Source: JASHVB01 sp963762885
GTDB lineage: Bacteria > Pseudomonadota > Alphaproteobacteria > Acetobacterales > Acetobacteraceae
Length of the DNA stretch: 64,000 nucleotides
Assembly: GCA_963762885.1 (NCBI GenBank)
Contig: CAVXNH010000089.1
Span: forward strand, 119,598-183,597
Direction: 5' to 3'
Below the pieces are notes generated by a model. That model was not told where the DNA came from. It did not search any database and worked only from the letters and a program-made list of their open reading frames with translations. Each line of letters begins with the position of its first letter. Within the stretch, counting starts at the first letter, position 1. Both the position numbers and the translations under genes were made by a program. Below are positions 35,699 through 45,062 of this stretch, piece after piece.

Positions 35699-37072
35699 AT
35701 GCCAGCAACCGTGGATACTATCATCGAACGGCTGGGCGGTCCCGAGGCGGCTGCGCGCCTGACCGGCGTCGGCACCGAGGCGGTGCGTAAATGGCGCCAG
35801 GCCGAAGCAATTCCCTCGCGCCATTGGGCGGCGGTCATCGCCGCCACCGGTTTGACGCTCGCCGATCTCCAGGCTGGGGCGGCGGCGCCGATGCGCGCAG
35901 ACGATGCGGAGGCCGGCGATGTTCCCCTTGGCGCCACGGCTGTTCTGGTCCTGGCCGATGGCAGCGTGTTCTGGGGCCGCGGTTTCGGCGCCTTCACCGC
36001 AACGCCGGCACCGGTGGGGGAAGTCTGCTTCAACACCGGCATGACCGGCTATCAGGAGACGCTGACCGACCCGTCCTATGCCGGGCAGATCATCACCTTC
36101 ACATTCCCCCATATCGGCAATGTCGGCACCAACGCCGAAGACATTGAGGCGGTGACGATCGCGGCCCGCGGGCTGGTGGTGAAGCAGGACGTTACCGAGC
36201 CCTCCAACTGGCGCGCGGCGCAGCACCTGGATGCCTGGCTGCGCGCGCGCGGCATCGCCGGGGTGTCCGGCGTGGACACGCGCGCTCTGACGGTGCGTAT
36301 CCGCGACGGCGGGGCGCCGACCGGCGTGCTGGCTTTCCCGGCGGACGGGCACTTCGACCTGGCGGCGCTGCGCGCGCGGGCGGCGGAATGGCCGGGGCTG
36401 GAAGGCATGGACCTCGCCAAGGATGTGTCCTGTCGGCAAACCTACGACTGGGATGAGACGCGCTGGGCCTGGCCCGACGGCACGGGACGGCAGACCGCGC
36501 CGAAGCACCATGTGGTGGCGGTGGACTACGGGGCGAAGCGCAACATCCTGCGCTGCCTGGCCTCCGCCGGCTGCCGTGTCACCGTGGTGCCGGCGACCGC
36601 GACGGCGGAGGACATCCTGCGGCATGCTCCGGATGGCGTGTTCCTGTCGAACGGCCCGGGCGATCCGGCGGCGACAGGGGAGTACGCCGTGCCGGCGATC
36701 CGAGGCGTGCTGGACGCCGGGGTGCCGCTGTTCGGCATCTGCCTCGGGCACCAGTTGCTGGCCCTGGCGCTGGGCGCGAAGACCTACAAGATGGAGCGCG
36801 GCCATCGCGGCGCCAACCAGCCGGTGAAGGACCTGGTGACCGGCAAGGTGGAGATCACCAGCCAGAACCACGGCTTCGCGGTAGACCCGGAGACGCTGCC
36901 CACGACGGCTCAGGTCACCCATGTGTCGCTGTTCGACGGCTCGAACGAGGGGCTGGCCTGTTCCGACCGTCCGGCGTTCAGCGTGCAGTACCACCCGGAG
37001 GCGAGCCCCGGACCGAGCGATAGCCACTATCTGTTCGAGCGGTTCGTCGGAATGATCGCGCAGCGGAGGTGA
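35699..37072 (+). CDS. carA: Carbamoyl-phosphate synthase small subunit with extra N-terminal HTH-like domain
   Basis: A 457-aa protein. Residues ~75-457 are CarA: GEVCFNTGMTGYQETLTDPS, VSGVDTRALTVRIRD, the amidotransferase core VFLSNGPGDP, catalytic Cys in LFGICLGHQLLALALG, and His/Glu in FSVQYHPEASPGP. It makes ammonia from glutamine for CarB. Residues 1-~60 are an added domain: IIERLGGPEAAARLTGVGTE, AVRKWRQAEAIPSRHWAAVI, ATGLTLADL. This looks like a Cro/YdaS-type helix-turn-helix and, as I recall, matches the carph-isopro domain found fused to CarA or polyprenyl synthetases. ATG 35699 is the natural start. Confidence 0.92.
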   Translation: MPATVDTIIERLGGPEAAARLTGVGTEAVRKWRQAEAIPSRHWAAVIAATGLTLADLQAGAAAPMRADDAEAGDVPLGATAVLVLADGSVFWGRGFGAFTATPAPVGEVCFNTGMTGYQETLTDPSYAGQIITFTFPHIGNVGTNAEDIEAVTIAARGLVVKQDVTEPSNWRAAQHLDAWLRARGIAGVSGVDTRALTVRIRDGGAPTGVLAFPADGHFDLAALRARAAEWPGLEGMDLAKDVSCRQTYDWDETRWAWPDGTGRQTAPKHHVVAVDYGAKRNILRCLASAGCRVTVVPATATAEDILRHAPDGVFLSNGPGDPAATGEYAVPAIRGVLDAGVPLFGICLGHQLLALALGAKTYKMERGHRGANQPVKDLVTGKVEITSQNHGFAVDPETLPTTAQVTHVSLFDGSNEGLACSDRPAFSVQYHPEASPGPSDSHYLFERFVGMIAQRR

Positions 37073-37073
37073 T

Positions 37074-37376
37074 ATGGACGCGCGCTCGCTGCTGCTGACA
37101 ACCGCGTTCCGGAATGTCATCAGCGAACCGAACATCGAGGCCGGGTTTGCGCGATTTGCCGAGTTGACCGGCGGCCCAGTCGCCTACGATGCGTTCTGCG
37201 ACGCGGTTGCGGACGGCTTGCGCACCGGCCTGATCCGCGAGCCGGTCCGCCTGCTGGAAGGGGCGCTGCAATGCCACTGGCACCTGGAATTGACGCCGAG
37301 GGGGGGCGCCGCGGCACGCGCGGCCGAGCAGACCGCGGTAGATAAACAAAGTGTGCAGAATTCTTGCACACTTTGA
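37074..37376 (+). CDS. Hypothetical 100-aa protein between carA and the ATPase gene
   Basis: It begins one base after the carA stop (ATG 37074). Residues 1-85 look like a plausible folded helical protein (LLLTTAFRNVISEPNIEAGF, VAYDAFCDAVADGLRTGLIR, ALQCHWHLELTPRGG). The last ~10 codons (VDKQSVQNSCTL) lie within the palindrome 37347-37375, so the present C-terminus may have been created by insertion of the ATPase gene with its operator. I do not recognise the family. Confidence 0.5.
   Translation: MDARSLLLTTAFRNVISEPNIEAGFARFAELTGGPVAYDAFCDAVADGLRTGLIREPVRLLEGALQCHWHLELTPRGGAAARAAEQTAVDKQSVQNSCTL
37347..37375. promoter_or_regulatory. Perfect 11-bp inverted repeat before the ATPase gene, candidate operator
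   Basis: caaagtgtgca (37347-37357) and tgcacactttg (37365-37375) are exact inverses around the 7-bp centre gaattct. The right arm ends 16 bp before the ATPase start codon, with AT-rich ataaactccgcataac between, so it overlaps or adjoins that gene's promoter. No T run follows, which argues against a terminator. A dimeric regulator site is the simplest reading; the ATPase or its partner might bind it. Confidence 0.55.
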
Positions 37377-37391
37377 TAAACTCCGCATAAC

Positions 37392-38592
37392 ATGGACCCG
37401 GTCCTCAATCCCTTCATCCCTGGCGCCGGCGCTCAGCCTCCCGAGCTAACCGGCCGGCATGATTTGCTCGAACGCGCCCGTATCGCGCTGGGTCGGACGC
37501 TCCGCGGCCGCGCGGCCAAGAGCCTCGTCGCCATTGGGTTGCGTGGCACAGGCAAGACCGTCCTGCTGCAACGCATCCGCGCCATGGCGGAGACTGATTT
37601 CATGCCATACGTGCTTCATCGAAGCCCATGAGCATGAACGTTTGGCCGAGTTGCTGATCCCCCAGCTCAGGCGGCTCATTCTCGACCTGGATCGCCTGGG
37701 AGCGCTCAACGAACATGTCAAGCGCGGCCTCCGCGTACTGAAAAGCTTCATGTCGTGTTTCAAGCTGAGCTACGCCGATCTTGAGCTTGAACTCGATATC
37801 TCGTCCGAAACCGGAGCGGCCGACAGCGGTATTCTCGAAGCCGATCTTACGGAATTGCTCGTGGCGCTCGGCCGCGCTGCCGCCGCGCGCAACGTCGCAA
37901 TTGCCTTGTTGATCGACGAAATCCAGTTCCTGACACAGCGCGATCTGGCTGCTCTCATCATGGCGTTGCACCGATGCGCCCAATACGCGCTGCCGGTGGT
38001 GCTTATCGCCGCGGGACTGCCACAGATATTGACGATGGCTGGGCGGTCCAAATCCTACGCCGAGCGGATGTTCGAATTTCCCGAAGTAGGTCCGTTGAGC
38101 ATGGAGGATACTGTCTTGGCTCTTCTCTCCCCCGTGGAGAGGCAAGATGCTTCCTGGACCGAGGAGGCATTGGACAAAGTCTGGCAGGACACCGGTGGCT
38201 ACCCTTATTTTCTGCAGGAATGGGCCTATCATAGCTGGAACATCGCTGCCGGACCGACGATCGGCGTGTCGGATGTGGAGCAGGCGAGCATTACGGCAAT
38301 CGCGCAATTGGATCAGAATTTCTTTCGGGTGCGCTTTGGCCGTCTGACACCGCGGGAACGCGATTATTTGCGTGCCATGGCCCAACTGGGCCCGGGACCA
38401 CATCGCTCTGTTGCCATCGCCGAAGTATTGGGCACCCGCGTTCAAGCACTCAGTACGTTCCGCAGCCGCCTCATCGACAAGGGGCTGATGTACAGTCCCG
38501 AGTACGGGGAAACGGCATTCTCTGTGCCGCTGTTCGATCGTTTTCTAAAGCGCATCATGCCCGATTGGGCGCCTCCTTCCGTGAGCCCCTGA
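37392..38592 (+). CDS. Stand-alone AAA/STAND-like ATP-binding protein (one frame change)
   Basis: A ~400-aa ATPase of the 'ATP-binding protein' type (archaeal-ATPase-like). The N-terminal ELTGRHDLLERARIALGR is the usual lead-in; Walker A is GLRGTGKTVLL; Walker B with sensor is IALLIDEIQFLTQ. After the ATPase domain come GGYPYFLQEWAYHSWN and a winged-helix-like C-terminus (LTPRERDYLRAMAQLGPGPH, VAIAEVLGTRVQALSTFRSR, LIDKGLMYSPEYGETAFSVP). The frame changes near 37600 between MAETDFM and FIEAHEHERLAELLIP; a single indel explains it. It sits between carA and carB, an unexpected place, and brings its own palindrome. Function unknown; I infer a regulator or mobile defence-type gene. Confidence 0.7.
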
Positions 38593-38595
38593 TCC

Positions 38596-41500
38596 ATGCC
38601 CAAGCGCACCGACATAAAATCCATCATGATCATCGGCGCCGGGCCGATCGTCATAGGCCAGGCCTGCGAATTCGATTATTCCGGCGCCCAGGCCTGCAAG
38701 GCCCTGAAGGCCGAGGGTTACCGCGTCATCCTGGTGAACTCGAATCCCGCCACCATCATGACCGATCCCGGCCTGGCGGACGCCACCTATATCGAGCCGA
38801 TCACGCCGGAGATCGTCGAGAAGATCATCGCGCGGGAAAAGCCCGACGCGCTGCTGCCCACCATGGGCGGTCAGACCGCGCTGAACACCGCCATGCAGCT
38901 TGCCCGCAACGGCGCGCTGCAACGCCACAATGTCGAGCTGATCGGCGCCCGCGCCGAGGTCATCGAGCGCGCGGAAGACCGGCTGAAATTCCGCGACGCC
39001 ATGGCCGCCATCGGCATCGAATCGCCGAAATCCGCCATCGCCCACTCGCTGGAAGAAGCCCGCGCCGCGCTTGCCACCACTGGCCTGCCCGCCGTCATCC
39101 GCCCGTCCTTCACCCTCGGCGGCACCGGCGGCGGCATCGCCTATAACCGCGAGGAATTCGAACAGATCGTCGCCGGCGGATTGGAAGCCTCGCCCACCAC
39201 CGAAGTGCTGATCGAAGAATCTGTGCTCGGATGGAAAGAATTCGAAATGGAGGTGGTGCGCGACCGAGCCGACAACTGCATCATCATCTGTTCCATCGAG
39301 AACGTCGATCCGATGGGCATCCACACCGGCGACTCCGTCACCGTCGCCCCCGCGCTGACATTGACGGACAAGGAATATCAACGGATGCGCGACGCCTCGA
39401 TCGCCTGCCTGCGTGCGATCGGCGTCGATACCGGCGGTTCCAACGTGCAGTTCGCGGTGAACCCTGCGGACGGCCGCATGGTCATCATCGAGATGAACCC
39501 GCGCGTGTCGCGCAGCTCCGCGCTGGCCTCGAAAGCCACCGGCTTCCCGATCGCCAAGATCGCCGCGAAACTCGCCGTCGGCTACACGCTTGACGAACTC
39601 GCCAACGACATCACCCGCGTCACGCCGGCCAGTTTCGAGCCAACCATCGACTACGTGGTGGTGAAGATTCCCCGCTTCACCTTCGAAAAATTCCCCGGCA
39701 CTCCGGCCTTGCTCACCACCTCGATGAAATCTGTCGGCGAGGCGATGGCGATCGGCCGCAGCTTCGCCGAAGCCCTGCAAAAGGGCTTTCGCAGCATGGA
39801 GACCGGGCTCTCCGGCCTCGACGAGATCGAACCGCCGGGCGATGGCGGCCCCGATGCCTTCCGCGCCGCGCTGTCAGCCCCTCCCCGACCGGCTGCTGAT
39901 GGCAGCGCAGGCGCTGCGGGCCGGGCTGTCGATCGAAGACATCCACGACACGACCAAATTCGACCCCTGGTTCCTGCGCGAACTGGAACGCATCGTCGCG
40001 GCCGAACGCATGGTCGCCGCCTCCGGCCTGCCGCGCGACGCCGGCGCGCTGCGTCGCTTGAAGGCGCTGGGCTTCTCCGACCATCGCCTCGCCGAACTGA
40101 CCGGGCGCAGCCAACCGGCGGTGGCGGAAGCACCGCGCGGACCTCGGCGTGTTCCCGGTTTACAAGCGCATCGACACCTGCGCTGCCGAGTTCGCCTCCG
40201 CCACGCCCTACATGTATTCGACCTACGAGGGCGGCTACGGCACGCCGACCTGCGAAGCGGATCCGACCGATCGGGCAAAGATCATCATCCTTGGCGGCGG
40301 CCCCAATCGTATCGGCCAGGGCATCGAGTTCGACTATTGCTGCGTCCACGCCGCCTATGCGCTGAAGGACGCCGGATTCGAGACCATCATGGTCAACTGC
40401 AATCCGGAAACCGTCAGCACCGACTACGACACCTCCGACCGGCTGTATTTCAAGCCGCTCACCGCGGAAGACGTCATCGCCCTGATTCGCAAGGAACAGG
40501 AACGCGGTACACTACTGGGCTGCATCGTGCAGTATGGCGGCCAGACGCCGCTGAAACTGTCGCAGGCGCTGTCTAAGGCCGGCATCCCGATCCTTGGCAC
40601 GAGCGCCGACGCGATCGACATCGCCGAGGATCGCGAACGCTTCCAGCATCTGCTGCAAAAGCTCGGCCTGCGTCAGCCGGAGAACGGCACCGCGCGCTCC
40701 GCCGGCGAAGCCGAAGCGATCGCGGAGCGCATCGGCTATCCAGTGGTGATCCGCCCCAGCTATGTGCTCGGCGGCCGCGCGATGGAGATCGTCTATGACC
40801 GCGCCGGCCTGCATCGCTACATGCGCGAGGCGGTGCGCGTGTCGGGCGACAACCCTGTCTTGATCGACCGCTACCTGAATGACGCCATCGAGGTTGACGT
40901 GGACTGCATCGCCGACGGCGAAACGGTGTACATCGCCGGCGTGATGGAGCATATCGAGGAAGCCGGCATCCATTCCGGCGACAGCGCGTGCAGCCTGCCG
41001 CCCTACACGCTGTCGCCCGCCACGGTGACGGAGTTGAAGGCGGAAACCGAGGCGATGGCCAAGGCGCTCGGCGTCGTCGGCCTGATGAACGTGCAGTACG
41101 CCATCAAGGACGACGAGATCTACGTGCTGGAGGTGAACCCGCGCGCGTCGCGGACCGTACCGTTCGTCGCCAAAGCGACCGGCGTTGCCGTTGCCAAGAT
41201 CGGCGCACGCGTCATGGCGGGGGAACGGCTCGCCAGTTTCAATTGGATGACCAGGCGATCGCGCCGCATGTCGCGGTCAAGGAGGCGGTGTTTCCGTTCG
41301 CTCGCTTCCCCAACGTGGACACCATCCTTGGCCCGGAAATGAAATCCACCGGCGAGGTAATGGGCCTCGACGCCAGCTTCGAACGTGCCTTCGCCAAGTC
41401 GCAGCTCGGCGCCGGGGTGATCCTGCCGCAGGCCGGCACGGTGTTCCTGTCGGTGAAGGATGCCGACAAGAAGGGGCTGGCGGCGCTCGCCCGGCGCCTG

Positions 41501-41836
41501 GTCGAGATGGGCTTCGGCATCCTGGCGACCCGCGGCACCGCCGCGCATATCCGTGAGGCCGGCCTTCCCGTCGCGGTGGTCAACAAGGTGCTGGAGGGGC
41601 GGCCGCATTGCGTCGATGCGATTCGTTCCGGCGACGTGCAGCTTGTGGTCAACACCGCCTCCACCCCGCAATCCGTGGCCGACAGCTTTGCCATCCGCCG
41701 CAGCGCGCTGACCCACCTCGTGCCGCACTACACCACCATGGCCGGCGCCCGGGCCGCGGTGCATGCGATCGCAGCCCTGCGGGCGGGAACGCTTGAAGTC
41801 GCGCCCCTGCAATCCTACTTTCGCAGATCGTTCTAG
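38596..41836 (+). CDS. carB: Carbamoyl-phosphate synthase large subunit (three frame changes)
   Basis: It makes carbamoyl phosphate for arginine and pyrimidine synthesis. Two homologous ATP-grasp halves are visible: first SIMIIGAGPIVIGQACEFDY, VIRPSFTLGGTGGGIAYN and IIEMNPRVSRSSALASKATG; second KIIILGGGPNRIGQGIEFDY, VVIRPSYVLGGRAMEIVY and VLEVNPRASRTVPFVAKATG. The C-terminal MGS-like regulatory domain ends ILATRGTAAHIREAGLPVAV. Frame changes are near 39880, 40130-40150, and 41245 (ttgg for tttgg; correction gives FNLDDQAIAPHVAVKEAVFP). Corrected length is ~1080 aa, the family norm. It lies 4 bp after the ATPase gene. Confidence 0.92.
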
Positions 41837-41929
41837 CGCGCTCCGCCGCTGCCGGCCCCCGGCCGCGGCGGTGGCGTATGGCCAACAACCCACGCACACG
41901 TTGCGCTTGCTGATCGAAGGATCTCGTCT

Positions 41930-42403
41930 GTGCAGAAGTTTCCGATGACTGCGCCCGGCCTGCAGCGACTCGAGGACGAGCTTCGCGTGCTGAAGTCGGA
42001 GGAGCGCCCGTCCATCATCCGGCAGATTGCCGAGGCGCGGACGCATGGCGATTTGTCGGAGAACGCCGAATACCACGCCGCGCGCGAACGCCAATCCTTC
42101 ATCGAGGGCCGCATCGCCGAGCTGGAGGAGATCATCTCGGCGGTCGAGGTGATCGATCCGTCGGGCCTGTCCGGCAGCCACGTGATGTTCGGCGCCCATG
42201 TGCGGCTGGTGGACGAGGAGACCGACAAGGAGTCCAGCTATCAGATCGTCGGCGTCCACGAGGCGGACATCAAGTCGGGCCGGCTGTCGATCTCCGCACC
42301 ACTGGCAAAGGCGTTGATCGGCAAGAGGGTGGGTGACAGCGTCTCGGTTCCCGCACCGGGTGGCGATCGGTCATACGAAATCCTCGAACTGACGTTCAGG
42401 TGA
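41930..42403 (+). CDS. greA: Transcription elongation factor GreA
   Basis: GreA rescues backtracked RNA polymerase by stimulating transcript cleavage. The 157-aa product has an N-terminal coiled coil with the acidic tip ARTHGDLSENAEYHAARERQ and the C-terminal FKBP-like domain (GAHVRLVDEETDKESSYQIV, SAPLAKALIGKRVGD). The GTG at 41930 gives MQKFPMTAPGLQRLEDEL; ATG 41945 is a possible alternative. Location right after carB is the standard order in this group. Confidence 0.93.
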   Translation: MQKFPMTAPGLQRLEDELRVLKSEERPSIIRQIAEARTHGDLSENAEYHAARERQSFIEGRIAELEEIISAVEVIDPSGLSGSHVMFGAHVRLVDEETDKESSYQIVGVHEADIKSGRLSISAPLAKALIGKRVGDSVSVPAPGGDRSYEILELTFR

Positions 42404-42417
42404 CGGGCGAGGTACTG

Positions 42418-42457
42418 ATTTCTCCCCCTCCCTCAAGGGGAGGGGGAGAAATTCTTT
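42418..42457 (+). terminator. Strong hairpin after greA, likely intrinsic terminator
   Basis: A perfect 15-bp stem (atttctccccctccc / gggagggggagaaat) with loop tcaag is followed by tcttt. It lies 15 bp after the greA stop and ~20 bp before ilvA. The stem wording matches the family B blocks, so a repeat may serve as the terminator. Confidence 0.55.
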
Positions 42458-42475
42458 CCCCCGCCTCGTGCTCCA

Positions 42476-43672
42476 ATGATCAATCTCGCTGACGTTCAGG
42501 CCGCCGCCGGCCGCATCGCCGGGCGAGTGTTGCGCACGCCCGCCTTGCACAGTGAGGCCGTGTCGCGCGCCACCGGCGCGAACGTGACGCTGAAACTCGA
42601 TAACCTCCAGGTCACCGGCGCCTTCAAGGAACGCGGCGCGGCGAACCGGCTGGCCTTGCTCAGCGCGGACGAACAGGCGCGCGGCGTCATTGCCATGTCG
42701 GCCGGCAACCACGCCCAGGCGGTGGCGCGGCATGCCCATCTCGCTGGCGTGGCGGCAACCATCGTCATGCCGAAATTCACCCCCTCGACCAAGGTGACGC
42801 GCACCGCCGCCTGGGGTGCGACCGTCGTGCTGCACGGCGAAACCCTGGCGGAAGCCGCGGCGCATGCGGAGCAATTGGCGCTGGAACGGCAGCTTGTGTT
42901 TGTGCATCCGTACAACGACAGGGCCGTGATGGCCGGGCAGGGCACGCTGGCGCTGGAACTGCTGGAGGACGCGCCCGACCTCGACGCGCTGGTGATTCCG
43001 GTCGGCGGCGGCGGACTCCTGGCCGGCTGTCTGGTTGCCGCCACCACGCTCCGGCCGGGCATCGCAGTGTTCGGCGTCGAAGTGGAAGCCTACGCCGCCA
43101 TGGCGCAGATGCTGGCCGGCCGCACCGTTTCGGTGGGCGGTCCGACCATCGCCGAAGGCATCGCCGTGCGCGACGTCGGCGAGATGCCGTTCGAGCTGGT
43201 GCGCCGGCGCGTCACCGACATGCTGGTCGTGCCGGAACGCGCGGTTGAGGAGGCCATCGGCCTGCTGGCGGAAGGCGCCAAGACAGTGGCCGAGGGCGCC
43301 GGCGCCGTGGGCGTGGCGGCGCTGCTGACCTTCGGCTCGCGCTTTCGCAACAAGCGCGTTGGCGTGGCGATCACCGGCGGCAATATCGACGCGCGCATCC
43401 TGTCCAACGTGCTGCTGCGCAACCTGCTGCGCGACGGACGGCTGCTGCGGCTGCACCTGCAAATCCCCGACCGGCCTGGCGTACTGGCCGACATCGCCGG
43501 CAAGATCGGCAACAGCGGCGGCAACATCATCGAGGTGTCGCACCAGCGTCTGTTCGCCTCGGCGTCCGTGCAGGCGGCGGAGCTGGAAGTGATGGTGGAG
43601 GCCCGCGATCCCGCCCATGCCGCGGAGATTGTCGAGGCGCTGGAACGGAGCTACGTGGTGCGGCGGGTGTAA
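42476..43672 (+). CDS. ilvA: Threonine ammonia-lyase with C-terminal ACT domain
   Basis: A PLP enzyme converting threonine to 2-oxobutyrate, the entry to isoleucine synthesis. The 398-aa protein has the PLP lysine K51 in VTGAFKERGAANRL, MSAGNHAQAVARHA, the phosphate-binding IPVGGGGLLAGC, and a C-terminal ACT domain (LHLQIPDRPGVLADIAGKIG, NIIEVSHQRLFASA) that implies amino-acid feedback. The length fits the single-ACT (TdcB/short IlvA) class. The start ATG follows the greA terminator without a strong ribosome site. Confidence 0.9.
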   Translation: MINLADVQAAAGRIAGRVLRTPALHSEAVSRATGANVTLKLDNLQVTGAFKERGAANRLALLSADEQARGVIAMSAGNHAQAVARHAHLAGVAATIVMPKFTPSTKVTRTAAWGATVVLHGETLAEAAAHAEQLALERQLVFVHPYNDRAVMAGQGTLALELLEDAPDLDALVIPVGGGGLLAGCLVAATTLRPGIAVFGVEVEAYAAMAQMLAGRTVSVGGPTIAEGIAVRDVGEMPFELVRRRVTDMLVVPERAVEEAIGLLAEGAKTVAEGAGAVGVAALLTFGSRFRNKRVGVAITGGNIDARILSNVLLRNLLRDGRLLRLHLQIPDRPGVLADIAGKIGNSGGNIIEVSHQRLFASASVQAAELEVMVEARDPAHAAEIVEALERSYVVRRV

Positions 43673-43722
43673 GGACAGGAAGCACTGGGCGAAGGCGGTT
43701 TCACTACAGAGACACGCGGTCT

Positions 43723-43900
43723 CCGGCATTTTGTAGCATACGCCACTTGCTCCGCATTCACCGCAAACCACACCGTCATCCCCGCGAACGCGGGGACCCA
43801 GCGGCATGGGTCCCCGCTTTCGCGGGGATGACGATTGTTTCGCGAATGACGATTGTTCCGGGTATGACGATTCCTTGTCGCGGTTGTTGCATAATGCCGC
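43723..43900. repeat. Family A dispersed palindromic repeat, copy 3 (inner part only)
   Basis: This copy starts at ccggcattttgtagcatacg and ends at gttgcataatgccg, so the inner inverted pair and core hairpin are present but both gtcattgcgagcg arms are missing. The segment 'atgacgattgtt' is repeated three times between the core and the right end (43829-43875). It fills the gap between ilvA and the SDR gene. Confidence 0.7.
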
Positions 43901-43956
43901 AGTATCCGGTTCAATTCGTCCTTGTGCCTTTGCGCTGAAGCTGCTGCCCTACCGGC

Positions 43957-44682
43957 ATGGCGGAATTCACCAACCGACACATCGTCATCACCGGCGGCGC
44001 CGGCGGCATCGGCGTTGCCACGGCCCGCGCCTTCCTGGATCACGGCGCGCACGTCATCCTGCTCGACCCCGACGAGCAGCGATTGAACGATGCCAGGGCC
44101 GCACTGGGCGGCGTGCGGGTGTTTACCGTCGCGACCGACCTCGCCACACCCGCCGTCTGCGCCGACCTGCTGGAGCGAGCGAAGCCGGTCTACGCGCTGG
44201 TACACCTGGCCGGCCTGTTCGAGCCCGATCCGCTCGACCCGGACGACCACGGCGTGTGGAACCGCGCGATCGCCGCCAACCTTACCAATGCCTACGACAT
44301 GGCGGTGGCTTTCCGGCCGCACGCCGATCCGCGCGGGCCTTCGCGGCTGGTGTTCGCCAGTTCCGTCGCGTTCCGCCGCGGCAGTCCGGGCTACGCCGCC
44401 TATGGTGCGGCGAAAGGCGGGATCGTCGGCCTCACCCGTTCCCTGTCGCGCAAGTTCGCGCCGGACATCCTGGTGAACGCCGTTGCGCCGGGCGTGATCG
44501 TGACGCGCATGGCGGCCGCGGTCATCGCCGAACGTGGCGAGGCGTATCAGCGGGATATCCCGTTGCAGCGTTTTGGCCAACCCGGCGAGGTCGCCTCGGT
44601 GATCCGGTTTCTTTGCTCTTCCGATGCGTCGTACATCACCGGGCAGACCATTACGATCGACGGCGGCCTGACCAACGCGTGA
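43957..44682 (+). CDS. Short-chain dehydrogenase/reductase
   Basis: A 241-aa Rossmann-fold oxidoreductase. The cofactor motif is TGGAGGIG near residue 12; HLAGLFEPDPLDPDD replaces the usual NNAG region; the active site has Ser in VFASSVAFRRG and YAAYGAAKGG (Tyr-x3-Lys); the tail DGGLTNA is the standard SDR ending. Acidic DPDE after the second strand suggests NAD rather than NADP. The substrate is unknown. It is convergent with a remnant of a second SDR. Confidence 0.85.
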   Translation: MAEFTNRHIVITGGAGGIGVATARAFLDHGAHVILLDPDEQRLNDARAALGGVRVFTVATDLATPAVCADLLERAKPVYALVHLAGLFEPDPLDPDDHGVWNRAIAANLTNAYDMAVAFRPHADPRGPSRLVFASSVAFRRGSPGYAAYGAAKGGIVGLTRSLSRKFAPDILVNAVAPGVIVTRMAAAVIAERGEAYQRDIPLQRFGQPGEVASVIRFLCSSDASYITGQTITIDGGLTNA

Positions 44683-44691
44683 CCGCATGCG

Positions 44692-44920
44692 TCAAATCGC
44701 CATGTAGCCGCCGTCCACGTCGTGGCAGGCGCCGCTGACATACGACGCGCGGTCGCTGCACAGCCGCAGCACCATCTCGGCGAACTCTTCCGGCTTGCCC
44801 ATACGGTGGAACGGCACCTTTTCCATCAGCTCGGCGCCGCCGGCAGGCCCGTCGACCTCCACTGCTACACGATCCCATTCGGGGCGCGTGCCCGGGTCCG
44901 ATCCGATTCTGCTCTTGAAA
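44692..44920 (-). pseudogene. C-terminal remnant of a second SDR gene
   Basis: The leftward frame ending in the TGA at 44692-44694 reads SDPGTRPEWDRVAVEVDG, then ELMEKVPFHRMGKPEEFAEM, VLRLCSDRASYVSGACHDVD and GGYMAI. This is the end of a classical SDR (KPEEFAEMVLRLCSD, then DGGY). No N-terminal cofactor motif follows upstream in the 140 bp before phnW, so it is a truncated leftover. The rest of the 380-bp gap has no other gene that I can support. Confidence 0.65.
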
Positions 44921-45062
44921 TGGCGGCCGGGCCTGTCCGGGGCGGCGCGTTTATTTTTGGACCGCGAAGGTTTACGGGTCGTCAGGACCGGCCGGGTGGA
45001 TTTCCCGCCGCCTTCGTGCGAAGCCTGCGCCTGTTCAATCGCTTCTCTGCCCAGGTGCTCCC

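Noticed and set aside
35612..37135. 507-codon open frame on the minus strand
   Set aside because: Antisense shadow of carA.
42371..43807. 478-codon open frame on the minus strand
   Set aside because: Antisense shadow of ilvA; its ends lie in repeats.
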